In this document: positions 33,084-48,486 of the stretch, in pieces
Layout: every line of letters starts with the position of its first letter
Position numbering within the stretch: the stretch's first letter is position 1
Source: Clavibacter californiensis
GTDB lineage: Bacteria; Actinomycetota; Actinomycetes; Actinomycetales; Microbacteriaceae
Direction of reading: 5' to 3'
Assembly: GCF_021952865.1 (NCBI RefSeq)
Contig: NZ_CP040792.1
Coordinates: 2,542,001-2,606,000, forward strand
Length of the DNA stretch: 64,000 bases
Notes under the pieces: model-generated
Database searches by the model: none
What the model saw: only the letters and a program-made list of their open reading frames with translations
Told to the model about the DNA's origin: nothing
Made by a program: the position numbers and the translations under genes

Positions 33084-33698
33084 TCAGCGGCGGACGCGCG
33101 GCACGTGCGCCCGGTACGCGGAGACGGTCGGGTCGCCCGGCACCCAGAAGCGCCACGGGAACAGCTCGCCGGAGCCGCCGGGTCCGGACACGCCGACGCG
33201 CGGGCCCGCGGCGGGGAGGGCGAGCGGCTCGTCGGGGAGGACCAGCCGGTACGGCGGCGCGTCCAGCGCCGCGCCGTCGTCCGACAGCGGGATCCCCAGG
33301 GCGACCGCGAGCCGCGCCGGCCCCCGCGCCAGGTCGCGATCGCGGACCGCTGCGCCGCGTCGGCGCCGCGCGAGCTCGGCGCCCTCCACGACCTCGCCGG
33401 CGCGCAGCAGCACGCCCGCGCTCGTGCCCTCGGGTCCGCAGACGATGTTCGCGCACGTGTGCATGCCGTACGTGAAGTACGCGTAGAGGTGCGCGGGTGG
33501 GCCGAACATGGTCGCGTTGCGCGCGCGCTTCCCGCGGAAGGCGTGCGAGCCGGGATCCTCGCCGACGCCGCGATAGGCCTCCACCTCGGTGAGGCGAACG
33601 GAGACGCGGCCCTCCTCGGAGTCCCGCGACAGGATCGCCCCGAGGAGCGCGGGCGCCACCTCGACCGCGTCGCGCGCGAAGAAGGCCGCCTCGATCAC
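33084..33698 (-). CDS. 3-methyladenine DNA glycosylase (AAG/MPG type)
   Basis: 204 residues, normal for the family. LTEVEAYRGVGEDPGSHAFRG holds the catalytic Glu and the conserved Tyr and His. RNATMFGPPAHLYAYFTYGMH is the AAG signature, and RAGEVVEGAE follows. It excises alkylated purines such as 3-methyladenine and hypoxanthine in base-excision repair. GTG start 7 bases after the small membrane gene, so probably part of the argH-end transcript. Confidence 0.92.
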   Translation of the reverse strand: MIEAAFFARDAVEVAPALLGAILSRDSEEGRVSVRLTEVEAYRGVGEDPGSHAFRGKRARNATMFGPPAHLYAYFTYGMHTCANIVCGPEGTSAGVLLRAGEVVEGAELARRRRGAAVRDRDLARGPARLAVALGIPLSDDGAALDAPPYRLVLPDEPLALPAAGPRVGVSGPGGSGELFPWRFWVPGDPTVSAYRAHVPRVRR

Positions 33699-33705
33699 GC
33701 GCGGA

Positions 33706-36564
<2,859 letters not shown>

Positions 36565-36611
36565 GCCGTTCTCCGTTTCGTTGCTGAGGTGTCTCGGGGT
36601 GTGGGGCTGCG

Positions 36612-37568
<957 letters not shown>

Positions 37569-37597
37569 TCAAGCCTAGGGGACGTGCGGGGGCGGAT

Positions 37598-37637
37598 CCG
37601 TCGACGGGCACCCCCGCCCGGGGGTGCCCGTCGACGG
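37598..37637 (-). terminator. 18-bp hairpin between argD and argF
   Basis: A perfect 18-bp stem (CCGTCGACGGGCACCCCC and its complement) closes a GCCC tetraloop. It lies between argD and argF, in the operon direction, and is the strongest hairpin in the arginine cluster. No U run follows. It could end or attenuate the argCJBD transcript or protect mRNA ends. Confidence 0.6.
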
Positions 37638-37683
37638 GTGCCGCATGGGGCCAGGACCGCCGTCCCGGCCGGCCCCGCGCGGT

Positions 37684-38901
37684 TCAGCGCAGGTGCGCCA
37701 GGGCGCGGCCGAAGCGCTCGCGGAAGTCGCGCACCTCGTCGTCGCCGACGATGAGCGGCGGCGCGATGCGGAGGCTGCGGGCGTTCGGCGCGTTGATGAT
37801 GAGCCCCTCGCCGAGCGCGGCGGCCGCGATGCGCCCGCCGTCCTCGTGGTGCAGGCCCACGCCGATGAGGAGGCCGCGGCCGCGCACCTCGGCGATGAGC
37901 GGGGAGTCGAGGCCCGTGATGGCCGCCCGGATCTCCTCGCCGCGGCGCGCGGCGTTCTCGACGAGCCCGGCGTCCTCGATCTCGGCGAGCACGGCGTTCC
38001 CCGCCGCGGTGGCGAGCGGGTTGCCGCCGAAGGTGGATCCGTGCTGGCCCTTCTGCAGGAGGTCGGCCGCGCCGTCGAACGCGACGAGCGCGCCGATGGG
38101 CACGCCCCCGGCGATGCCCTTGGCGATCGTGACCGCGTCCGGACGGACGCCCTCGTGCTCGTACGCGAACCAGCGGCCGGTGCGCCCGACGCCGGTCTGG
38201 ATCTCGTCCAGGATGAGCAGCGCCCCGTGCTCGCGCGTGAGCTCGCGGGCTCGGCGGAGGAAGCCCGCCGGCAGGTCGACGACTCCGGCCTCGCCCTGGA
38301 TCGGCTCGAGGATGAGCGCCTGGACGGTGTCGTCGACGGCGGCCTCGAGCGCCTCGAGGGTCGGCGCGATGTGCTCGACGCCGCCGGGCAGCGGGAGGAA
38401 CGGCGCCTGCAGCGCGGGCTGCCCGGTGAGCGCGAGCGCGCCCATCGTGCGGCCGTGGAAGGACCCCTGCAGCGTGATGACGCGCGTGCGCCGCTCGGAT
38501 CCGTTGCGGCGGGCGAGCTTGAAGGCCGCCTCGTTCGCCTCGGCGCCCGAGTTGCCGAAGTACACGCGGCCGGAGTCGCCCGCGCCCGTGATGCGGCGGA
38601 GGCGCTCGGCGAGGGCGATCTGCGGCGGCGTGGCGAAGTAGTTGGAGACGTGCGCGAGCGTGGACACCTGCTCGGTGACGGCGCGGATCAGCGCCGGGTG
38701 CGCGTGCCCGAGCGAGTTGACGGCGATGCCCGCGAGGAAGTCGAGGTACTCGCGGCCCGTCGAGTCCCACACGCGGCAGCCCTCGCCTCGCACGAGCATG
38801 GCGAGCGGCGGCGGGGAGGAGCGCATCATGGCGGCCTGGAAGCGGTCGGACCACTCGCTCTCGGTCTGGGTGGTGCGGCGCTCTGGCTGGGTCGTGGTCA
38901 T
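37684..38901 (-). CDS. argD: Acetylornithine aminotransferase
   Basis: 405 residues from ATG 38901 (ATGA overlap with argB). Class III aminotransferase: [28 protein letters not shown] and [15 protein letters not shown], where Lys binds PLP. It makes acetylornithine, and in many bacteria it also acts in lysine synthesis. Much longer frames upstream are shadows of argB. Confidence 0.96.
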   Translation of the reverse strand: MTTTQPERRTTQTESEWSDRFQAAMMRSSPPPLAMLVRGEGCRVWDSTGREYLDFLAGIAVNSLGHAHPALIRAVTEQVSTLAHVSNYFATPPQIALAERLRRITGAGDSGRVYFGNSGAEANEAAFKLARRNGSERRTRVITLQGSFHGRTMGALALTGQPALQAPFLPLPGGVEHIAPTLEALEAAVDDTVQALILEPIQGEAGVVDLPAGFLRRARELTREHGALLILDEIQTGVGRTGRWFAYEHEGVRPDAVTIAKGIAGGVPIGALVAFDGAADLLQKGQHGSTFGGNPLATAAGNAVLAEIEDAGLVENAARRGEEIRAAITGLDSPLIAEVRGRGLLIGVGLHHEDGGRIAAAALGEGLIINAPNARSLRIAPPLIVGDDEVRDFRERFGRALAHLR

Positions 38902-39832
38902 GCGGGCACGACCTCCGTTCCGATTCCGTTCGTGGTGAAGATCTCGAGGAGCATCGAGTGCGGGATGCGGCCGTCGATGATCGCGGCCTTGGGCACTCCC
39001 CCGTCGACCGCCTCGAGGCATGCCGCCATCTTGGGGATCATGCCCGACTCGAGCGACGGCAGGAGCGCACGGAGCTCGTCCGCGCGGATGTCGGAGACGA
39101 GCGATCCGCGGTCGGGCCAGTCGCGGTAGAGGCCGGCGACGTCCGTGAGGATCACGAGCTTCTCGGCGCCGAGGGCCACGGCGAGCGCGGCGGCCGCGGC
39201 GTCCGCGTTGACGTTGAGCGACACGGCGGGATCGGACTCGTCGGGCGCGATGGAGGAGACGACCGGGATGCGGCCCGCGTCGAGCTGCGCGAGCACGGCC
39301 GTGGGATCCACGGACACCACGTCGCCCACGAGGCCGAGGTCGACCTCGACGCCGTCGACGACCGCGCCGCGACGGCGGCCCGTGAACAGGCCGGCGTCCT
39401 CGCCCGAGACGGCGGCCGCGAGCGGCCCGTGCGCGTTGATGCCGCGCACGACGTCCCGGCTGACCTGGCCGGTGAGCACCATGCGCACGACCTCGAGCAC
39501 CTCGGGGGTGGTCACGCGGTATCCCCCGCGGAACTCGCTCTCGATGCCGAGGCGCGTGAGCATCGCGCTGATCTGGGGACCGCCGCCGTGCACGACGACC
39601 GGACGCAGCCCCGCGTAGCGGAGGTACACGACGTCCTCGGCGAAGGTGCGCGTGAGCTCCTCGTCGACCATGGCGTTGCCGCCGAACTTCACGACCACGA
39701 TGCGGTCGTGGAAGCGCTGCAGCCACGACAGCGACTCGATGAGGATCGCGGCCTTCGACTCGGCCTGCGCCTGGTCGCGCTCGGCGGCGTCCTGCGTGAT
39801 GGCGGTCACGTCCGTCCCGTCTGCGTCGCCCA

Positions 39833-39833
<1 letters not shown>
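38898..39833 (-). CDS. argB: Acetylglutamate kinase
   Basis: 311 residues. [15 protein letters not shown] binds phosphate (~47), [10 protein letters not shown] and [17 protein letters not shown] follow, with the Asn/Asp-rich [19 protein letters not shown] near the active site. It phosphorylates N-acetylglutamate and is usually the arginine-inhibited step. The start overlaps argJ by one base (TGATG). Confidence 0.97.
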
Positions 39834-42036
<2,203 letters not shown>

Positions 42037-42043
42037 TCAAATC

Positions 42044-42049
42044 TAGTGC
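42044..42049 (-). promoter_or_regulatory. -10 box placed for a leaderless argC transcript
   Basis: TAGATT on the minus strand, followed by six bases and the argC ATG. Transcription would start on or beside the start codon. The -35 is not evident. Confidence 0.4.
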
Positions 42050-42093
42050 CGGTGCCGGAGGGGTCCCGTCGGCCGGGCGTCCGCAGACGCACG

Positions 42094-42130
42094 CGCGGGC
42101 GGGCCCTCCCTGAGGAGGAGCCCGCCCGCG
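42094..42130 (-). terminator. Terminator after pheT
   Basis: CGCGGGCGGGC and its exact complement form an 11-bp stem; the 15-base loop can add a small CTCC/GGAG stem. It lies 34 bases beyond the pheT stop and before argC. Confidence 0.75.
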
Positions 42131-42163
42131 TGGACGGTCGTGCCGCGACCGCCGCGGCGGCGC

Positions 42164-44707
42164 CTACTCCCGGAGCGACGCGCCGAACCGCTCGGCGGCC
42201 GACCGCACGGATCCGTCGCGGGCCTCGCTCGCCTCGGCCGCAGTCAGCGTGCGGTCGGGCGCCCGGAAGCGGAGCGCGAACGTGAGCGAGCGCGTGCCGT
42301 CCTCGACGCCGGGACCGCGGTAGTCGTCCACGAGCCGGGCGGACTCGAGCAGCTCGCCCGCGCCCTCGACCACCGTGCGGAGCAGCTCCCCCGCCGGGAC
42401 CTCGAGCGGCACCACGAGGCTGAGGTCCTGCGTGGCGACGGGCATCGAGGTGAGCGTGCGCACCTCGACCGCGCCGCCCGCCAGCTCGACGAGCCGGTCG
42501 AGGTCGACCTCGGCGAGCGCGACGCGCTCGGGCAGGTCGAGCTCGGCGGCGAGCGCGGGCAGGAGCTCGCCGGCGAAGCCCACGATGACGGGGCCGTCGG
42601 CCGTCACGGCCTCGACCGCGGCCGTGCGTCCGGGATGCAGGGCGATGTGGCTGCCCTGCTCGAAGCGGATCTCCACGCCCACGGCGTGCGCCAGCTGCCG
42701 CACGGAGTCGAGCGCGTCGACGAGGCCCGCGCGCTGCGCCGGGGTACCCGGCTGCTTCGGCACGGCGTCCCCGAGGATCAGCACGCCGACGTGGCGCGGC
42801 TGCGGCGGGATGCCCGCATCCAGCGCCCGCAGCGTGTCCGCGTCGGGGCGCGCGGCTCCGGGCGGCATCTCGGGCGAGCCGTACGCGACTCCCGCGCGGG
42901 GCAGGAACACGGTGCCGGTCTCGAAGATCGCGAGGTCGGTGGATCCGCGCGACAGGTTGCGCCGGGCGATGTCGACGAGCCCCGGCAGGAGGGAGCGGCG
43001 GAGGTACGGGAACGCGACGTCGAGCGGGTTCGCGAGGCGCACCGCGGGCGCGTCGTCGCGGTCGGCCGCGCCGAAGCGGGCGTTCTGCTGCTCGGAGGCG
43101 AACGGCGACCCCATGACCTCGCTGAGCCCGGACGCGGCGAGCGCGATCGAGGCCTGGCGTCGGAGCCGCTGCGCGGCGGTGAGGCCGCGGCCCGGGGGCG
43201 CGACGGGCAGCACGGCGGGGATCCGGTCGTAGCCGACGATGCGGGCGACCTCCTCCACGAGGTCGGCGCGGTGGCGGAGGTCGGGTCGCCAGGTCGGCGG
43301 GGTGACGACGAGCACGCCGTCGCGCTCCTCGAGCGCGCAGCCCACGTCGACGAGCGCGTGGCGCACCTCGTCCTCGGTGTAGTCGACGCCGACGAGCGAC
43401 GCGGGGTAGCCGAGGGGCAGCTCGATCGCCTCGCGCGGCGCGGTCGTGTCGAGGATCGAGCCGAGTCCCTCCGCGTGACCGCCGGCGAGCTCCTCGAGGA
43501 GCTGCACCGCGCGCGCCGCGGCGGCGGGAGCGATGCGCGGATCCACTCCCCGCTCGAAGCGCTTGGACGCCTCGCTCGGCAGCTTGTGCCTGCGGGCCGT
43601 GCGGGCGATCGACACGGGGTCGAAGCCGGCCGCCTCGATCAGCACGCGGCTGGTGCCCGCGCCGATCTCGGTGGCCGCGCCGCCCATGACGCCCGCCAGC
43701 CCGACCGGGCCGGAGCCGTCGGCGATGACGAGGTCCTCGGAGTGCAGCGCGCGCTCGCGCCCGTCGAGTGTGACGAGCGTCTCGCCCTCGGCCGCGCGGC
43801 GGACGACGATGCCGCCCTGCAGCCGGTCGAGGTCGTACCCGTGCAGGGGCTGGCCGAGCTCGAGCATCACGTAGTTGGTGATGTCGACCACGAGCGCGAT
43901 GGAGCGGACGCCCGCGAGGGTGAGGCGCGACACCATCCACGTCGGCGTGGGCCGGGACACGTCGAGGCCCGAGACCACGCGCGTGACGAACACGTCGGCG
44001 CCGGCGCGGCCGCGGATAGGGGCGGCGTCGTCGACGCGCACCTCGACGCCCTGGACGGGCGCGTCGGCCGCGAGCAGCGCGAGCGCGTCGGCGGGGTCGG
44101 TGAAGGCCGCCCCCGTGGCGTGCGCGTACTCGCGGGCGATGCCGCGGATCGAGAACGCGTAGCCGCGGTCGGGCGTGACGTTGACCTCCACCGCCCGGTC
44201 GTCGAGGTGGAGGAGCGCGAGGGCGTCCGTGCCGACCGCGGGGTCGAGGCCGAGCGAGGAGAGCACGAGGATCCCGTCGTGCTCCTCCCCGAGGCCGAGC
44301 TCGCGCGACGACGCGATCATGCCGTCGGACACGTGCCCGTACGTCTTCCGGGAGGAGATGGGGAACGGGCCGGGGAGCACCGCGCCGGGCAGGCTCACCA
44401 CGACCTTGTCGCCCACGACGAAGTTGTGCGCGCCGCAGACGATGCCGCGCACGTCCTCTCCGCCGTCGGCCGCCGTGGCGCCCTCGGGGGCGACGCGCAC
44501 CTGGCACCAGTTGATGGTCTTGCCGTTTGTCTGCGGCTCGGGGCTCGCCTCGAGCACCTGCCCGACGACGACGGGACCGGAGATCGAGAACGCGTGCACG
44601 TCCTCCTCCTCGAGGCCGACCTTCACGAGGGAGGCGTGGACGTCCTCGGGGGTGACCCCCGCGGGGAGCTCGACGTGCTCGCCGAGCCAGCTGATCGGGA
44701 TCCTCAC
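42164..44707 (-). CDS. pheT: Phenylalanyl-tRNA synthetase beta subunit
   Basis: 847 residues. Order of domains: N-terminal fold, tRNA-binding EMAP-like domain (residues ~40-160), B3/4 editing domain, B5 domain (RPDLRHRADLVEEVARIVGYDRIP) and a C-terminal ferredoxin-fold anticodon-binding domain. GTG 44707 is chosen; it lies 2 bases beyond the pheS stop with GGATGG upstream. A much longer frame upstream is a shadow of pheS. It forms the alpha2-beta2 enzyme with PheS and edits mischarged tRNA. Confidence 0.96.
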   Translation of the reverse strand: MRIPISWLGEHVELPAGVTPEDVHASLVKVGLEEEDVHAFSISGPVVVGQVLEASPEPQTNGKTINWCQVRVAPEGATAADGGEDVRGIVCGAHNFVVGDKVVVSLPGAVLPGPFPISSRKTYGHVSDGMIASSRELGLGEEHDGILVLSSLGLDPAVGTDALALLHLDDRAVEVNVTPDRGYAFSIRGIAREYAHATGAAFTDPADALALLAADAPVQGVEVRVDDAAPIRGRAGADVFVTRVVSGLDVSRPTPTWMVSRLTLAGVRSIALVVDITNYVMLELGQPLHGYDLDRLQGGIVVRRAAEGETLVTLDGRERALHSEDLVIADGSGPVGLAGVMGGAATEIGAGTSRVLIEAAGFDPVSIARTARRHKLPSEASKRFERGVDPRIAPAAAARAVQLLEELAGGHAEGLGSILDTTAPREAIELPLGYPASLVGVDYTEDEVRHALVDVGCALEERDGVLVVTPPTWRPDLRHRADLVEEVARIVGYDRIPAVLPVAPPGRGLTAAQRLRRQASIALAASGLSEVMGSPFASEQQNARFGAADRDDAPAVRLANPLDVAFPYLRRSLLPGLVDIARRNLSRGSTDLAIFETGTVFLPRAGVAYGSPEMPPGAARPDADTLRALDAGIPPQPRHVGVLILGDAVPKQPGTPAQRAGLVDALDSVRQLAHAVGVEIRFEQGSHIALHPGRTAAVEAVTADGPVIVGFAGELLPALAAELDLPERVALAEVDLDRLVELAGGAVEVRTLTSMPVATQDLSLVVPLEVPAGELLRTVVEGAGELLESARLVDDYRGPGVEDGTRSLTFALRFRAPDRTLTAAEASEARDGSVRSAAERFGASLRE

Positions 44708-44709
44708 GA

Positions 44710-45747
44710 CTACACCACCATCCCGAACTGCGCGCCGAACCGGATGTCGCCCTCGACGATGTCGCGCATGTCGGAGAGGTCGTTGCGGAACATGAGGGTG
44801 CGCTCGGTGCCCATGCCGAACGCGAAGCCCTGGTACTCGTCGGGATCGATGCCCGCGGAGCGCAGCACGTTCGGGTTGACCATGCCGCAGCCGCCCCACT
44901 CGATCCAGCGGGGTCCGCCCGCGGCGGCCGGGTGCCAGACGTCCATCTCGGCGCTCGGCTCGGTGAAGGGGAAGTAGTTGGGGCGGAGGCGGATGCGCGC
45001 GTCCTCCCCGAACATCGACCGAGCGAAGTGCTCGAGCGTGCCGCGGAGGTGCGCCATGGTGAGGCCGCGGTCGATCGCGATCCCCTCGATCTGGCGGAAC
45101 GCGGGCGTGTGCGTCGCGTCGAGCTCGTCGCTGCGGAAGGTGCGGCCCTGCGCGATCGTGTAGACGGGCAGCTCGTCGGCGAGCAGCGTGCGGATCTGCA
45201 CGGGCGAGGTGTGCGTGCGGAGCACCAGGTGCGCGTCGGTCGGATCCACGTAGAAGGAGTCCTGCATGGCGCGCGCGGGGTGGTCGGGCGGGAAGTTGAG
45301 CGCGTCGAAGTTGAACCACTCGCTCTCGAGCTCGGGGCCCTCGTTCACCTGCCAGCCCATGCCCACGAAGATGTCGGCGATGCGCTCCTCGAGCATGGTG
45401 AGCGGGTGGCGGGCGCCGGCGCGCCAGCGGCTCGGCAGCGCGGTGACGTCGACGGCCTCGGCCACGAGCCGCTCGGCGGCCTCCTGCTCCTGGATCTCCG
45501 CCTCGCGCGCCTGGAACGCCTGCGTGACGCGGGCGCGCGACTGGCCGACGAGCTTGCCGGCGTCCTTGCGGTCGGCGGGCGGCAGGTCGCGGAGCGATCC
45601 GTTCAGCCGGGCGAGCGGGGACGCCTCGCCGATGTGGGCGGAGCGCGCCTGGGCGAGCGACGCGGAGTCGGTGGTCGCGGCGAGCGCGGCCATCGCCTGC
45701 TCCACGGCGGCGCCGACGGTCTCCTCGGAGATCTGGGGTTCGGACAT
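44710..45747 (-). CDS. pheS: Phenylalanyl-tRNA synthetase alpha subunit
   Basis: 345 residues. An N-terminal coiled coil binds tRNA. Class II motif 2 is FRSDELDATHTPAFRQIEG, and motif 3 is GMGTERTLMFRNDLSDMR. HPLTMLEERIADIFVGMG starts the catalytic core. The ATG at 45747 has no Shine-Dalgarno, but TAGACT ends 9 bases before it, consistent with a leaderless mRNA. Longer frames upstream belong to the transporter gene's shadow. Confidence 0.96.
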   Translation of the reverse strand: MSEPQISEETVGAAVEQAMAALAATTDSASLAQARSAHIGEASPLARLNGSLRDLPPADRKDAGKLVGQSRARVTQAFQAREAEIQEQEAAERLVAEAVDVTALPSRWRAGARHPLTMLEERIADIFVGMGWQVNEGPELESEWFNFDALNFPPDHPARAMQDSFYVDPTDAHLVLRTHTSPVQIRTLLADELPVYTIAQGRTFRSDELDATHTPAFRQIEGIAIDRGLTMAHLRGTLEHFARSMFGEDARIRLRPNYFPFTEPSAEMDVWHPAAAGGPRWIEWGGCGMVNPNVLRSAGIDPDEYQGFAFGMGTERTLMFRNDLSDMRDIVEGDIRFGAQFGMVV

Positions 45748-45756
45748 GAGGCCCGA

Positions 45757-45762
45757 GTCTAC
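45757..45762 (-). promoter_or_regulatory. -10 box for pheST
   Basis: TAGACT on the minus strand, nine bases before the pheS ATG, in a 74-base gap after gluD. Consistent with a leaderless or very short leader. Confidence 0.4.
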
Positions 45763-45821
45763 CGATCTGGGGTGCCGCTCCCGGCCCGCGACCGGCCCGC
45801 CGCGAGCGGCCCGCCCTGCGC

Positions 45822-46646
45822 CTACGCCCCCTGCGACGTCTCCGCCGCGATGGTCTTCGCCACGCGCGGTCCGCGCTTGCGGGCGAGCCGCCGCGCGATG
45901 GTCGACACCGTGAGGTTCAGCACGAGGTACATGCCCACCATGACCACGAAGATCGGCAGCGAGTTGGCGCGGCTCGTCGCCTCGAGGATCAGCTCGCCCT
46001 GCTTGGTGAGGCCGACGAGGCTGACGATGGTGCCGAGCGCGGTGTCCTTGATGAGCACGACGAGCTGGGCGACGATGATCGGCAGCATCGTGCGGAACGC
46101 CTGGGGGAACTCGACCAGCAGGCGGTTCTGCAGCGGGCGCAGGCCGATGGCGAGACCCGCCTCGCGCTGTCCGCGCGGCAGCCCGAGGATGCCGGAGCGC
46201 AGCGCCTCGCCGATGATCGCGCCGTTGTACAGCGTGAGCGCCGTGACGACCGACCAGTACGGGCCGATGGGGAAGATCAGGTAGATGAACAGCATCATCA
46301 GCAGCACCGGCATGCCGCGGAAGAACTCGAGCACGACCGTGACCGCGTAGCGGACGACCCGGTGCTCGCTCATCCGCAGGAGCGCGAGCACCATGCCGAG
46401 GAGGATCGCCAGCACGGCGGCGACCGCGGCGGACTGCAGGACGACCCACAGGCCCTTCAGCAACAGGCCCCACACGAGCGGGTCGTTGAGCACGAGCCAG
46501 ATGTCGGGGCTGAACTGCCCCGCCTGCTGCAGCTTGACCGCGGCGAAGGCCAGCACGGCCACCACGATGACCCCCGTGACGACGGAGAGGATGCGGGAGC
46601 GACGGCGGGCCTTGGGGCCGGGCACGTCGTAGAGGACCTGGCTCAT
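45822..46646 (-). CDS. gluD: Glutamate ABC transporter permease GluD
   Basis: 274 residues from ATG 46646 (ATGA overlap with gluC). It is an HisM-type permease with about five membrane helices: VVTGVIVVAVLAFAA near the start; the ABC permease loop EALRSGILGLPRGQREAGLAIG, which contacts the ATPase; and a last helix VVMVGMYLVLNLTVS. Its partner is GluC. The N-terminal cytoplasmic stretch is basic (PKARRRSR). Confidence 0.88.
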   Translation of the reverse strand: MSQVLYDVPGPKARRRSRILSVVTGVIVVAVLAFAAVKLQQAGQFSPDIWLVLNDPLVWGLLLKGLWVVLQSAAVAAVLAILLGMVLALLRMSEHRVVRYAVTVVLEFFRGMPVLLMMLFIYLIFPIGPYWSVVTALTLYNGAIIGEALRSGILGLPRGQREAGLAIGLRPLQNRLLVEFPQAFRTMLPIIVAQLVVLIKDTALGTIVSLVGLTKQGELILEATSRANSLPIFVVMVGMYLVLNLTVSTIARRLARKRGPRVAKTIAAETSQGA

Positions 46647-47290
46647 CGGGAGACCGCCACTCGCTTCTCGAGGTGGTCCGCCAGCTGGCCGAGCGGGACC
46701 GTGATGATGAGGTAGAAGAACGCGACGCCCACGAACACCCAGACGACCGCGTCGCCGTTGGCGTTCGCGACGTCCCGACCCACGTTGAACAGCTCGTAGA
46801 TGAAGTACGCGCCCGCGATCGACGTGTTCTTGGTGAGCGCGATGACCACGTTGATCAGCGGCGGGATGACGGTGCGCGCGGCCTGCGGCAGGATCACCGA
46901 CCCGAGCGTCTGCGAGAACGTGAGCCCGATGCTGCGGGCGGCCTCGGCCTGGCCGACGGGCACGCTGTTGATGCCCGAGCGGATCGCCTCGGCGAAGAAC
47001 GGCGCCGTGTAGAGCGTGAGCGCGAGCACCGCGGCCGTCATGAACGGGAGCGCGCCCGAGATCGACGTGATCACGACGCTGAAGAAGGTGAAGACGAGCA
47101 GCAGCGGGGTGTTCCGCAGCAGCTCGACGTAGACGGTGGAGGTGGCGCGGAGGCTCGCGACGGGCGAGATCCTCATCGCGGCGATCACGACCCCCAGCGG
47201 GAGGGCGAACAGCACGGTGAGGCCGAGGAGGCGCAGCGTGCCGCCGAACCCCCGCAGGAACACGTCGAGATTGTCGAGGATCACATCCAC
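46643..47290 (-). CDS. gluC: Glutamate ABC transporter permease GluC
   Basis: 215 residues from GTG 47290, preceded by GGAGG at good spacing. About five helices with the permease loop EAIRSGINSVPVGQAEAARSIGLTF. ELLRNTPLLLVFTFF is typical of polar amino-acid permeases. A hairpin separates it from gluB. It forms the membrane channel with GluD. Confidence 0.88.
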   Translation of the reverse strand: MDVILDNLDVFLRGFGGTLRLLGLTVLFALPLGVVIAAMRISPVASLRATSTVYVELLRNTPLLLVFTFFSVVITSISGALPFMTAAVLALTLYTAPFFAEAIRSGINSVPVGQAEAARSIGLTFSQTLGSVILPQAARTVIPPLINVVIALTKNTSIAGAYFIYELFNVGRDVANANGDAVVWVFVGVAFFYLIITVPLGQLADHLEKRVAVSR

Positions 47291-47366
47291 GGCGCACCTC
47301 CTATGGTCTGCACCCGGCGGGCCGGGCGATGGTCGGATCCGGGCTCGTCTGGCCCGGACAGGGGAC

Positions 47367-47400
47367 GGGTCCCGCGCGCGCATCAGCGCACGCGGGACCC
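47367..47400 (-). promoter_or_regulatory. Hairpin between gluB and gluC
   Basis: A perfect 10-bp stem GGGTCCCGCG/CGCGGGACCC with a 14-base loop lies 7 bases beyond the gluB stop. Such hairpins after binding-protein genes commonly protect or attenuate the transcript, so that binding protein exceeds permease. Confidence 0.55.
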
Positions 47401-47407
47401 GGTGGGA

Positions 47408-48331
47408 CTAGTAGCGGTCGATCGCCGGGGGCTCCGGCGTGTCGATGACCGTGCCGGCCGTCGCCTCGAACAGGCGCGCCCAGGTGCCGTCGTCGTAGGC
47501 CTCCTGCAGCGTGTCGTTGATGAACGTGCGGAAGGCCTCGTCGCCCTTGGCGATGCCGATGCCGTACGGCTCCTGGGTGAAGGTCTCGCCGTCGCCGACG
47601 AGCTTGAACTCGCCCTCGTTCTGGGCGATGAAGCCGGAGAGGATCACGTTGTCGGTGGTGACCGCGGCGACCTGGCCGTTGCGCAGCGGGTCGAGGCACT
47701 TGCTGTAGACGTCGGTGGGCACGACGATCGCGCCGAACGTGGCCTCGATGTTCGCGGCGGGGGTGGATCCGGCGACGGAGCAGACCTGCTTGCCGCGGAC
47801 GTCCTCGGGCGTGTTGATCGTGGTGTCGTCCGCGAGGACCATCAGCGCCTGGCCGGCGACGTAGTAGGGGCCCGCGAAGTCCACGACCTCCTTGCGCTTG
47901 TCGTTGATCGTGTAGGTCGCGACGACCGCGTCGACCGAGCCGTTCTGGATGAAGGGCTCGCGGTTCGCGGACACCGTCTCCGTGAACGTGATGCCGTCGA
48001 AGGGGATGCCCATCTTGCTGGCGACGAGCGCGGCGATCGCGACGTCGAAGCCCGCGGGCTTGCCGTCGAGCCCCGCGAGGCCAAAGAGGGGCTGGTCGAA
48101 CTTCGTGCCGACCTTCATCTCCCCTGCCGCGGCCAGGCGGGCCATCGTGGTGCCCTCGTCGAACGTCGGGTTCTCCGCGAGCGCGAGCTTGTAGGGGCCG
48201 TCGCCGTTCTCGGGGGCGTTCGTGCCGGCGTCGATGCCGCTGTTCGACGCGCTGCCGGCGGCGCCGCAGCCCGTGAGGGCGACGACGACGATCGCGGCGG
48301 CCGCGGCGATGGTCAGTTTCCTGTTCTTCAT
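47408..48331 (-). CDS. gluB: Glutamate-binding lipoprotein GluB
   Basis: 307 residues. A lipoprotein signal peptide (MKNRK, hydrophobic core, LTGC lipobox) makes it membrane-anchored outside the cell. The body is a family-3 solute-binding protein: GTKFDQPLFG, GFDVAIAALVASKMG, YTINDKRKEVVDFAGPYY. It delivers glutamate to GluCD. The order gluA-gluB-gluC-gluD matches the corynebacterial glutamate system; the substrate is inferred from this and from similarity. Confidence 0.9.
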   Translation of the reverse strand: MKNRKLTIAAAAAIVVVALTGCGAAGSASNSGIDAGTNAPENGDGPYKLALAENPTFDEGTTMARLAAAGEMKVGTKFDQPLFGLAGLDGKPAGFDVAIAALVASKMGIPFDGITFTETVSANREPFIQNGSVDAVVATYTINDKRKEVVDFAGPYYVAGQALMVLADDTTINTPEDVRGKQVCSVAGSTPAANIEATFGAIVVPTDVYSKCLDPLRNGQVAAVTTDNVILSGFIAQNEGEFKLVGDGETFTQEPYGIGIAKGDEAFRTFINDTLQEAYDDGTWARLFEATAGTVIDTPEPPAIDRY

Positions 48332-48420
48332 GGTTCCCGTTTCTCTGCTGGTGAGGTGGATGACGGACTCGATGGGGATCGCTCGTGGTGCGTGGTGCGG
48401 GTCGTGCCGTGGTGCGGCGC

Positions 48421-48481
48421 CCGGACGCGCCTGCCTCGGCGGCGTCCGGATGCGGGAGGGCGGAGGGCGCGTGCCCTCCGC
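48421..48481 (-). promoter_or_regulatory. Two hairpins between gluA and gluB
   Basis: CCGGACGC/GCGTCCGG (48421-48449, 8 bp) and GCGGAGGGC/GCCCTCCGC (48460-48481, 9 bp, GCGT loop) lie in tandem in the 155-base gap before gluB. They could attenuate read-through from gluA or stabilise the gluB message. Confidence 0.5.
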
Positions 48482-48486
48482 GCGCG

